Source: an uncultured Christensenella sp. (GTDB lineage Bacteria; Bacillota; Clostridia; Christensenellales; Borkfalkiaceae). From it: DNA of 64,000 bases. The notes below the pieces were generated by a model that saw nothing but the letters and a program-made list of their open reading frames with translations, did no database searches and was not told the origin of the DNA. The first letter of the stretch is position 1; each line of letters opens with the position of its first letter. Of the stretch, positions 16,237-23,682 are shown piece by piece. The stretch is taken from assembly GCA_910585785.1 (NCBI GenBank), contig CAJUEV010000001.1, positions 1 to 64,000 on the forward strand, in the 5' to 3' direction. The translations under genes and the position numbers were made by a program.

Positions 16237-17591
16237 TCATCTACCTCTATACGCCTTACCGTGACGTTTTTTACACCGCACTGCGTTTTTATTTCGCAAG
16301 TACCGTCTATATAAATTCTGCTGCTGATAACTTCTCTGCCCCCGTCCACAAACACTTCAATTCCCGAAACGTCAAGCAGAACGCGTATACGGCAATTTTT
16401 GTAAGAACGGTTGGTACGGCGTATACAACCGCACATATTGTTTGATTTGCGCGTGTCAAGATATACTTCGCCGTCGTTGCCTATCGTTACTTCGCCGTTA
16501 TTTCCTGATATTGTTACCGCGCCTTTGCCGTTGAATTCAAACGATATATCCGCGGTTTCGGTTACCCCGTTTTCCGAAACGGAAAAGTGGTAATTTTTCA
16601 AATTTTCCACGGGATTTTGAAAAATATCGCCGTTCCTGTATGTAAGCTGTCTGGGTATTGAAAACGCGCCGACCCAGCCGTGATTTAATTCTTTGGTGGG
16701 ATAAGGTTTGCCCCACATTTCAAGCCAGCCTATCATAACGGGCTTATCAATTCCCCTTATAAACTGCGGCGCGTAAAACGTATCGCCCTTGTCTATCTCT
16801 TTTATAAAATCAACACTCATTGCGCCGTGCTCAAAGTCGATTTCCCCAACCACAAACACGCTTGAATTTTCATTTTTGAAATCGTTGCCTCGGGCGGGCA
16901 AGTGACAACCCGAACAAATTAAAACATCCTTGCCGTCAACCTTAAAATAGCTGGGGCATTCTCCCATATCGCCCAACTCGTAAAAGGGACCCAAACTAAA
17001 CCCGTATTTTAATTTATCCAAATCGGCGCCGCATAAAACGATTATTACGCCCGCGTTTTTTAGCGTATCTTTACCGCCGATAAACACATAGTATTTATCA
17101 CCTATTTTTACGGGGCAGGGGTCGCGAAAATCGGTGCGGCTGATGTTTTCAGGAAGTTCTTCATTTTCAAATACTTTACGCCCCGCGCTGAAAATTTGCC
17201 CGTTCGCGGAAACCGCTTTGTAAACTTCTTCGCTTTTTTCGCCGTCCCTTTCGGTATGTAGCGTGTACAGCGCGTTCATTTCGCCGTCGCGCTCTATTGC
17301 GCCGCCCGAAAATATGCTTGAAACATTGTCGTCGGGGGCAACGGCTACGCCGCAATTTTTATACGTTATTAAATCGTCCGAGGTAAAGTGCCCCCAATAC
17401 ATCGTGCCCGGCTGCGCGGCATACGGGTTGAACTGAAAATACAAATGATATTTGCCGCCGAAATATACAAGTCCGTTGGGGTCGTTCATCCAGCCTACGG
17501 GCGGCGTCATATGGTATTTAAGCCTGTATTTGTTATTTACGCCGCTTACGTTTTCAGAAATATACTTATTTGCCTGACTTATTTTGTCCAT
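16233..17591 (-). CDS. Cytoplasmic GH32 beta-fructosidase
   Basis: The 452-residue enzyme has no signal peptide and so should be cytoplasmic. It carries all three GH32 catalytic boxes: WMNDPNG at residues 34-40 (nucleophile Asp37), FRDPCPV and GECPSYF (acid/base Glu). GH32 enzymes hydrolyse terminal beta-fructosyl links of sucrose, inulin or levan oligosaccharides. In this operon it would split imported fructo-oligosaccharides, giving fructose for the PfkB kinase. A C-terminal beta-sandwich follows the propeller (VSGIEVFVDGGREV). It starts five bases after the preceding lipoprotein gene. Whether it needs a phosphorylated substrate (ScrB type) is not visible; the ABC importer context argues against it. 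Confidence 0.93.
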   Translation of the reverse strand: MDKISQANKYISENVSGVNNKYRLKYHMTPPVGWMNDPNGLVYFGGKYHLYFQFNPYAAQPGTMYWGHFTSDDLITYKNCGVAVAPDDNVSSIFSGGAIERDGEMNALYTLHTERDGEKSEEVYKAVSANGQIFSAGRKVFENEELPENISRTDFRDPCPVKIGDKYYVFIGGKDTLKNAGVIIVLCGADLDKLKYGFSLGPFYELGDMGECPSYFKVDGKDVLICSGCHLPARGNDFKNENSSVFVVGEIDFEHGAMSVDFIKEIDKGDTFYAPQFIRGIDKPVMIGWLEMWGKPYPTKELNHGWVGAFSIPRQLTYRNGDIFQNPVENLKNYHFSVSENGVTETADISFEFNGKGAVTISGNNGEVTIGNDGEVYLDTRKSNNMCGCIRRTNRSYKNCRIRVLLDVSGIEVFVDGGREVISSRIYIDGTCEIKTQCGVKNVTVRRIEVDE

Positions 17592-17596
17592 AATTT

Positions 17597-19234
17597 TCAG
17601 CCGTCCGGTTCGCTTTTATTGCAAATTTTAATATCGTCGATTTCTACGGTGACGTCGTTCAAACCGTTGTTTTCAGCCGTGCCGAACTGCCATAAAAATC
17701 TGTACGTTCCTTCAAGATTCTTTTTGTCGCACTTTACCGTGAACGTTTGCCATTTCGTTGAAATTTTTATTTTTGTCCAAACGAAGGTATCCCAACCGCT
17801 TGCCGTATTTGCTATAAACGCGCAACTTACGTCGGCGTTCGCCTTCGCTTTAAAAGTTATAACGTAATTTTCGGCGGCGCCGGCAAACTCGAAAGGCGCG
17901 CCCAAAACTGCATTATCGCCCCAATCCGTTCCAAAACTTTTCGCTGTATATATTATTTTGCCGAATTCGGTAGTAACGCCGCCCTCAGCACCGTTTTTAT
18001 GTTCGACGGTAATTGCCGGAATACTATAAATTTGGCTTTTCTTTACCTTTACGCTTAAATTTGAAATAGTTATTTTATTTGCGTGCGTGCCAGACCTTAT
18101 AAACAGCCAAAGCGTACCGTTAAACGAATCTGTCGCTTTAACCGTTTGGTTTATTTTACCTTTCGGCTGTCTTAAAATAACCGCGTCGCTGTCCGTCCAC
18201 TGGTCGCGCTGTATACAAACTTCAAAGGGGTTATCCTGCTCGCAGTTTATATCAAACAAAATTAAATATTCCTTGCCGGAAACAAGCGGCAAACCCGTAT
18301 CAACAAACATTCCCATCTGCCACATTGCGCCCGACGGCTCGGTAACCTCTACAAAGGCAGAAGTTCCGTCCCCAAGCACGCCCATACCTTGTGCTTTGTC
18401 GTCGCGGTTTATTATTTTGCCGTCAAAATTAAAATTTTCTATAAGTTGATTATATTCCTCGCCTTTTGACGACCACTGCGTTTCAACTTTTGAAAGCGAA
18501 CACTCAACCTCGCCTTCCAGACCGCCCAACCACAACTCTATCTTGCAAACGTCGTAAGAAGTTTCGCCGTTGTCGTCCGCTTTTGAAGGCTGATTATAAC
18601 CGAAACTTAAAATATTTTCGCCTTTGTTTACCGCTAGTTCGGCAACGGCTTTACCTTCCGCAATCGCCACGGCTTTGCCCGAAACATTGCTGTTTAAATA
18701 GTACAAAAAGGAGTAATTGCCGCCGTTTACAAGCGAATAATCGCGTACAAGCCGCACGTCTTCCGCAACTTCGCCGCCGTTGAACCTGAAAGAATAAACG
18801 CTGCCGTTCAACCCTTCGGCTACAATTTTAGCGTTGCCGTGCGCTTTTGTATAAAACCCGTTAGTGTGCACGTTTGACATATAAACTTCGCGCTCTTCAA
18901 CTGTTACATACGCGGTAGTCTGCGCCGTAAGGTTTGCACTGTCCGTAGATTTATATACAACTTCGTACCTGCCCGCCTGCGTAAACGTTGCATAACCTTC
19001 CGAAACTTCCACCGCGGGTGTTATGCTTATTTGCAATGAAGCGGTTATGTCGCCGTCCTCGGCGTCGAGCGCGGCAACGCCGTTCAACAGGTCTACCCTG
19101 CTGTTTACCAAACACGAAATATCGTTGACGCCTCTCAGTTCGGGGGCTTGGTTGGCTTTTTGCGCCGCGCAACCGGCAAGCAGCAAAGCCGCCGCCAGCG
19201 GAAAAGCAAGCCATTTAATTCTCTTTATATTCAT
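17597..19234 (-). CDS. Surface lipoprotein with Ig-like and carbohydrate-binding-type domains
   Basis: This 545-residue protein starts with a lipoprotein signal (ALLLAGC, Cys22). Residues about 30-115 form an Ig/cadherin-like module of the kind seen in surface proteins (VDLLNGVAALDAEDGDIT ... YEVVYKSTDSANLTA). The rest is beta-rich and reads as two or three jelly-roll modules of CBM4/9 style; the last ends with GTYRFLWQFGTAENN and VTVEIDDIKICN, a common ending of such modules. No catalytic motif is visible. It probably binds polysaccharide at the cell surface next to the importer. It overlaps the DUF624 gene by 20 bases and precedes the cytoplasmic GH32. Confidence 0.75.
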   Translation of the reverse strand: MNIKRIKWLAFPLAAALLLAGCAAQKANQAPELRGVNDISCLVNSRVDLLNGVAALDAEDGDITASLQISITPAVEVSEGYATFTQAGRYEVVYKSTDSANLTAQTTAYVTVEEREVYMSNVHTNGFYTKAHGNAKIVAEGLNGSVYSFRFNGGEVAEDVRLVRDYSLVNGGNYSFLYYLNSNVSGKAVAIAEGKAVAELAVNKGENILSFGYNQPSKADDNGETSYDVCKIELWLGGLEGEVECSLSKVETQWSSKGEEYNQLIENFNFDGKIINRDDKAQGMGVLGDGTSAFVEVTEPSGAMWQMGMFVDTGLPLVSGKEYLILFDINCEQDNPFEVCIQRDQWTDSDAVILRQPKGKINQTVKATDSFNGTLWLFIRSGTHANKITISNLSVKVKKSQIYSIPAITVEHKNGAEGGVTTEFGKIIYTAKSFGTDWGDNAVLGAPFEFAGAAENYVITFKAKANADVSCAFIANTASGWDTFVWTKIKISTKWQTFTVKCDKKNLEGTYRFLWQFGTAENNGLNDVTVEIDDIKICNKSEPDG

Positions 19235-19907
19235 TTTCCAAAACCTCTTTGTCGGGACGGTTTATTTCGCCGTTTTCATCAAGATAATCGTCTGCGGTTT
19301 GCTGTCTTTTTAACTCGAACACGCTGGTTTTAAGTGCCTTCGCTTTCAGTTTTAAAAAGTTTTCCTTCATAAGCTTTGAAATTATAAGCGAAATGAAGTA
19401 AAGCGTTGCGGGAACAACGTAAGGATAAAACAGTAACAAGGCAACCGCGCCCGCAACGCAGGCTATTGAAATTGCGCTGCGCCACAATCCCCCGAACAAA
19501 AGCATTATTCCGTTATAGAAAAGTTGCCGCAACGTCAAGCGCATATTTACTATTATCGTCGGGGAAGTTACAAAAAACATAACCCCTACCACCAACGCTA
19601 TGCAACTTATTGCAAGCACAAAATAGTTGATATTTTGCGGGTGAGTATTAAAAAAGTAAATATTCAATACGGGAAAAACTATTATTATAAGTTGAAACAG
19701 CGTGTAAAAAATAAGTATTTTCCAGTTTTTGCCTATTGTCGTGAAAATATCCTTAAACCGTCTTGTATCGATATTGTTTGAAAAAAATCCCGTAACGCCG
19801 ACGACCATAGGTATGAAGGGAACAACAAGCAATGCGGACAACGCCAGCAACAGCGTAACCACAAGAAATTCAAGCGCATAATCGCCGACTATTCTTAATC
19901 CCTTCAT
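19215..19907 (-). CDS. YesL/DUF624-family membrane protein
   Basis: The 230-residue protein has about five transmembrane segments and matches the DUF624 (YesL) family, whose genes regularly lie beside carbohydrate ABC importers of Bacillota. Helices are seen at about residues 12-38, 60-82, 90-112, 134-158 and a long hydrophobic stretch near 165-182, with a charged C-terminal tail. Its role is unknown; a part in assembly or activity of the importer is a guess from context. It begins 20 bases after the substrate-binding-protein gene in the same operon. Confidence 0.82.
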   Translation of the reverse strand: MKGLRIVGDYALEFLVVTLLLALSALLVVPFIPMVVGVTGFFSNNIDTRRFKDIFTTIGKNWKILIFYTLFQLIIIVFPVLNIYFFNTHPQNINYFVLAISCIALVVGVMFFVTSPTIIVNMRLTLRQLFYNGIMLLFGGLWRSAISIACVAGAVALLLFYPYVVPATLYFISLIISKLMKENFLKLKAKALKTSVFELKRQQTADDYLDENGEINRPDKEVLENEYKEN

Positions 19908-19927
19908 CGCTTTCCCCTTTCATATTT

Positions 19928-20455
19928 TTACTTTGACGACTTAATTTTTTCAAGATACGCGTCGTACGCTTCCTGATTTACTCTTTTAACCTCGTCAATT
20001 GAATTGCGGTTTGTCTTTAACAGGTTTTGCCAGTCCGATTTGGTTGGCACGGACGGAGAAGTTATACTGTTGGTCATCCACGCGGCTATATTGTTGCCCA
20101 GGGACGACTCGTACATATTCAACACATCCAACTGCTCTTTGGAGTAGTTAAGATTGGGTATGGATTTAGCGTTTTCGTAAGTGTAACCCTTAACCCAATT
20201 TTCCAGCCTTTCAAGCCTTAATTTTGCGCGGGGCTCCATTTCAACGTTGTTTTTCCATTCGTCCGCGGTCAAGTATATTACGCCGTACGGCGCGTTTTTC
20301 ATTCTGAAATCGTCCGCGCTCTGTTTGCCGTGGTCGTCGTTGGGAACAAGTTTTCCGTTTTCGTCCTTTTGCGAAAGAAACGCCCCCGAAGCAATCGAAC
20401 CGTAGTTTAACTGCGCGGAAATTTCCGGCTCGAAAAACTTATCGAAATAGCTCAA
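19928..20455 (-). CDS. C-terminal third of the interrupted substrate-binding protein
   Basis: A 175-residue fragment that could start only at a TTG codon (20455). AAGGAT lies about 14 bases upstream, so independent initiation is doubtful. Without a signal peptide it would stay in the cytoplasm. It is best read as the continuation of the frame at 21556-20510. Confidence 0.6.
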   Translation of the reverse strand: MSYFDKFFEPEISAQLNYGSIASGAFLSQKDENGKLVPNDDHGKQSADDFRMKNAPYGVIYLTADEWKNNVEMEPRAKLRLERLENWVKGYTYENAKSIPNLNYSKEQLDVLNMYESSLGNNIAAWMTNSITSPSVPTKSDWQNLLKTNRNSIDEVKRVNQEAYDAYLEKIKSSK

Positions 20456-20509
20456 TAAACCGGATATATCCTTGCACGAACTTAAAATTACACACTCGGA
20501 TTTTTCTAT

Positions 20510-21556
20510 TTATTGCTCGTTGCTTAACCCGACGTACTGCTTGTTTGTAGCGTCGTCCAAAAGCGGCTGCAACACTATATAATCGTCCTGCCTATCCTTG
20601 GCAACTACCGTTTCTTTTTCCCACCAGTAAAAGGCGCCGTATCTGCCGTCCTGCCCTTTGGCAAGAAATTCGTCCTGAGTCTGCGAAAACGCCGACGAAC
20701 GGATAAGTCCGCGGTTATACCAATCGTTCATTTCCCTGATTGCGTTAAACCAGTTTTCGTCCTCTATGGTAAACGTAACTTTGTCGTTTACAATAGTCTT
20801 GTGTTCTCTGTTTTCGGGAACGCCGAACGAAGCGATTAAATCCGACTCGTTACCCTGCCAGTTTCCGCTTACAAATGCAAGGGGAACTTTATTTTTGGCG
20901 TCTACGCCCGCTATGTTCACTTCGTTAAACTTCTGTAAAATTGCTTTAAATTCGCTTCTTTTCAGTTTTAATCCGTCCTGTAAATCTTGCTCTTTAAGAT
21001 TTACGCCGTCGGGCATATTGTTTTGATTTATAAGCTGTTTAACCCATTCTTTATTTAAAAACAACAAATTGGGATATGCTTTCAGCCCCATTTCCTCAAT
21101 ACGCGGCAGCGAATATATGTGTCCGTCGGGGGACTCTAACGCCTGACGTATATCCTGCCGCAAAGGATTTTCCAAAATTCTTTTGAAGTTAGGCATACTG
21201 TCCATATAGTTATCAATTGCGACAATCTTACCCCTTCTGCCGTAGTTGTATAGTTTTAAATTAGAAAACCCCGCGTGATATATTGCGTCTATCCCCTTTA
21301 TGCTTACGGGGTCGATATTGTTTGAATACTGATTGGAGGTGTTGTACGTCCAATAAACGTCCTTACCCGTCGCCCTTGCAAGTTCGGTAAAGACGGGCAT
21401 AGTATTGTAGTCTTTAACGGTTTCTTCCTTTACGGTAAGTACGGTAAAGTCGTGTTCGTCCGCGTCTTCGTCACCGCTTGTGGCGGCAACGGTGTAACCT
21501 ATTACCGTTGCAAACCAAATTACTACGGCTAAAACGCCTATAATTATTTTTTTCAT
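20510..21556 (-). CDS. N-terminal two-thirds of the interrupted substrate-binding protein
   Basis: A 348-residue fragment with a hydrophobic N-terminal helix (about residues 4-25) and most of the first binding lobe. It ends at GLSNEQ before the TAA. On its own it lacks the C-terminal part of the fold and would probably not bind sugar. Confidence 0.75.
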   Translation of the reverse strand: MKKIIIGVLAVVIWFATVIGYTVAATSGDEDADEHDFTVLTVKEETVKDYNTMPVFTELARATGKDVYWTYNTSNQYSNNIDPVSIKGIDAIYHAGFSNLKLYNYGRRGKIVAIDNYMDSMPNFKRILENPLRQDIRQALESPDGHIYSLPRIEEMGLKAYPNLLFLNKEWVKQLINQNNMPDGVNLKEQDLQDGLKLKRSEFKAILQKFNEVNIAGVDAKNKVPLAFVSGNWQGNESDLIASFGVPENREHKTIVNDKVTFTIEDENWFNAIREMNDWYNRGLIRSSAFSQTQDEFLAKGQDGRYGAFYWWEKETVVAKDRQDDYIVLQPLLDDATNKQYVGLSNEQ

Positions 21557-21571
21557 TGCGTTCCTCCGTAA

Positions 21572-22474
21572 TTACTTAAACGAGCCGACAAGCACGCCCT
21601 GCCCGAAATGCTTTTCTATCATAGGATAAACCACAAGTATGGGTACGGTGGCTACTATTATCGAAGTAAACTTTATTTGCGTTGCCATACGCATCTGTTC
21701 CAAAACGACGTCGCCCTCTCCGCTGGTGCTTTCCAAAAGTTCTTTAAGCACCGCTTGCAACGGGTAAAAATTCTGGTCTATGTTAAATATAAACGCATCT
21801 ATATAGTTGTTCCAATGCCCTACCGCGTAAAAAAGCACCATTACGCTGATTATAGATTTTGCCAACGGCAGCACTACGTCGAAAAACGTTCTTATTTCTC
21901 CCGCGCCGTCAATTTGTGCCGCTTCCAAAACTTCCTTGGGTACGTTAGTCTGAAAAAACGACTTGCACATAAACACGTTGTATACGCTTACACCCCCGCC
22001 TATTATGAGGATAAGGGGATTTTGATACAATCCCAGCGCCTGACACAAAACAACGTAAGGCACCAGTCCGCCGCCGAAAAACATTGTAATTATCAAAAGC
22101 GGCATAATCACTTTACGGAAGGGCAAATATTCTCTTGAAAGCGCCCACCCCGCGGGTATAGTCAAAACAACGTTAAACGCGGTGCCGGTTATTGTGTAAA
22201 TAAGAGTGTTGAAATATCCGCGCCAAACGTCGTTGCGGGTAAACAGTTTGAAGTAGCCGGAAAACGTTATTTTTACGGGATACAGCCAAACGTCGCCCGT
22301 AAGCACCGCATCAGGATTGGAAATTGAAGCGATTACTATATAGTAAAGCGGATAAATTATTACAATCGCAAGCAAAAACAGTATTAAACCGCAAATTGCA
22401 TAGTAAATATAGTCCGTTTTACTTTCTTTTATTTTATTTTTCTTTTTTAACGCTTTTAATTGCCGCTTATCCAT
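21572..22474 (-). CDS. Carbohydrate ABC transporter permease, LplC/YtcP type
   Basis: The 300-residue inner-membrane protein has six predicted transmembrane helices and the permease EAA loop EAAQIDGAGEIRTFFDVVLPLAKS, which docks on the ATPase. It forms the importer pore with the permease encoded three bases upstream. The basic N-terminus (KALKKKNKIKESK) and the FKxxFxxxxGxGVLVGSFK-like C-terminus fit the MalG-like half of CUT1 systems that pair with LipO-type binding proteins. In this locus the likely cargo is fructo-oligosaccharides, an inference from the neighbouring GH32 genes. Confidence 0.94.
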   Translation of the reverse strand: MDKRQLKALKKKNKIKESKTDYIYYAICGLILFLLAIVIIYPLYYIVIASISNPDAVLTGDVWLYPVKITFSGYFKLFTRNDVWRGYFNTLIYTITGTAFNVVLTIPAGWALSREYLPFRKVIMPLLIITMFFGGGLVPYVVLCQALGLYQNPLILIIGGGVSVYNVFMCKSFFQTNVPKEVLEAAQIDGAGEIRTFFDVVLPLAKSIISVMVLFYAVGHWNNYIDAFIFNIDQNFYPLQAVLKELLESTSGEGDVVLEQMRMATQIKFTSIIVATVPILVVYPMIEKHFGQGVLVGSFK

Positions 22475-22477
22475 ACG

Positions 22478-23524
22478 TCACCACATACTTTGATTTGCAA
22501 GCTTTTTGGAAGTGAAGTTTGCAATTACCAGCAGCACCACGTTTATTACCGAATTGAACAAACCCGCCGCCGTACCTACGCCGTAACCCGCGTCGCCTTT
22601 CAATCCGAAATTATATACGTAGGTTGAAAGAATTTCACTTGTGGGAAGGTTGCCCGCCGTTTGCATAAGCAAAACTTTTTCGTAACCGCAACTCATTAAA
22701 TTGCCTATCGACAACACCATAAGCATTATTATTGTAGGCGCTATCGCAGGTAAATCCACGCTGAAAATTCTTCTGAACCGCGAAGCCCCGTCAACCTTTG
22801 CCGCCTCGTGCAAGGCGGGGTCCACGCCGGCAAGCGCCGCCAGATAAATTATTGCCGACCAACCGAAATCCTGCCAGTTTCCCGAAAATATAAACAGCGG
22901 ACGGAACGCCTCCGGCTTTATAAAAAAGTCTTCTCCGCCGGCAAAAAGTCCGTCTGCGCCGAAAAACAGTTTCAACATTCCCACCATTACTACAAGCGAG
23001 ATGAAGTGCGGCGCATAATAGAGTATCTGCAAGCCTTTTTTCACTTTTTTCGAACGCAGCGAATTCAGCAAAAGCGCAACTACTACGGGCAGCGGAAATC
23101 CGACTATAAAACCCAGAAAGCACAATAAAAACGTGTTTACGAAGTAGTCGCCGAAATTAGGATTTGAAAAGAACGCTTTGAAGTTGTCAAATCCCACCCA
23201 AACGGTGCTCGGTCCGAAAATCTGGTCGCCTACGCCGTAGTCCTGAAAAGCCACTAATATACCGTACATAGGCACGTAGCAGAATATTAAAACGTATATC
23301 AGCGCGGGAAGAATAAACACAAGTATCCAACCCCTTCGCTTGAAATTTGCCTTCCACTTTTCCCATTTGTCGGGAGCGTTTTTATTGACAACGCCATTAC
23401 TGCCCGCCGCGATTCCGTCGCCGCCGGCAAGCGCTTCGTACGCCTGCTCCACAAGCAAATCGTTTTCCGTTATTTCCGTTGCGCCTGCGGTTGAAACTGC
23501 CGCCGCGCTTATTTCATTCTTCAT
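22478..23524 (-). CDS. Carbohydrate ABC transporter permease, LplB type
   Basis: The 348-residue inner-membrane protein is the MalF-like half of the importer. It shows the EAA loop HEAAKVDGASRFRRIFSVDLPAIAP and about six transmembrane helices after a cytoplasmic N-terminal extension of about 70 residues, longer than usual and rich in Ala, Glu and Gly. It is the first gene of its operon, with GGGGG upstream of the ATG and a promoter at 23584-23612. Its transcript should include all genes down to the MsmK-like ATPase at 12437. Confidence 0.94.
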   Translation of the reverse strand: MKNEISAAAVSTAGATEITENDLLVEQAYEALAGGDGIAAGSNGVVNKNAPDKWEKWKANFKRRGWILVFILPALIYVLIFCYVPMYGILVAFQDYGVGDQIFGPSTVWVGFDNFKAFFSNPNFGDYFVNTFLLCFLGFIVGFPLPVVVALLLNSLRSKKVKKGLQILYYAPHFISLVVMVGMLKLFFGADGLFAGGEDFFIKPEAFRPLFIFSGNWQDFGWSAIIYLAALAGVDPALHEAAKVDGASRFRRIFSVDLPAIAPTIIMLMVLSIGNLMSCGYEKVLLMQTAGNLPTSEILSTYVYNFGLKGDAGYGVGTAAGLFNSVINVVLLVIANFTSKKLANQSMW

Positions 23525-23583
23525 ATAGCCCCCGAAAAACCGCGTTTTTTGTAAGTATTTAACACACTATGTTTACGCCTTTC

Positions 23584-23612
23584 ATTGTAATATAAAGCCG
23601 AAAAGCGGTCAA
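23584..23612 (-). promoter_or_regulatory. Promoter of the fructo-oligosaccharide importer operon
   Basis: On the minus strand TTGACC (23612-23607), 17 bases, TACAAT (23589-23584). It drives the genes from 23524 down to 12437. No terminator was seen between the GH32 stop at 23683 and this promoter, so read-through from upstream is possible. Confidence 0.75.
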
Positions 23613-23632
23613 GCAAATATTTTCTATTTGAG

Positions 23633-23677
23633 CATACGCACAAATATATTACTGCCGCTTTGTTGCGTTTGCATAAA
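23633..23677 (-). promoter_or_regulatory. Two-box operator candidate upstream of the importer promoter
   Basis: Minus-strand box 1 TTTATGCAAACGCAACA (23677-23661) and box 2 TTTGTGCGTATG (23644-23633) start 33 bases apart. The same pair with the same spacing stands at 29041-29085. Box 1 resembles the LacI/CcpA-type TGnAAnCG core. Box 2 lies in an imperfect palindrome ATTTGxGCxTAxGCxCAAAT. Box 2 begins 32 bases before the -35 box. Confidence 0.6.
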
Positions 23678-23682
23678 CAAAT

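Larger units (their letters stand above)
19928..21556 (-). pseudogene. ABC substrate-binding protein gene interrupted by one in-frame TAA
   Basis: Two open frames, 21556-20510 and 20455-19928, lie in the same reading frame, and the 18 codons between them are also open apart from the TAA at 20512-20510. Read through, they give one protein of about 542 residues, the normal size of the LipO-type solute-binding proteins that accompany two-permease CUT1 importers. The first part has an N-terminal signal/anchor helix and sequence such as LLFLNKEWVKQL; the sequence continues smoothly past the stop as IEKSECVILSSCKDISGL. One base change (for example from AAA, GAA or CAA) would explain the stop. The gene lies exactly where the binding protein belongs, after both permeases. 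The N-terminal signal has no lipobox Cys, unlike most relatives. A natural nonsense allele, read-through or a sequencing error are all possible. Confidence 0.88.

Noticed and set aside
23525..23682. A terminator between the GH32 fructanase gene and the importer operon
   Set aside because: No GC-rich stem followed by a T run was found on the minus strand in this stretch.
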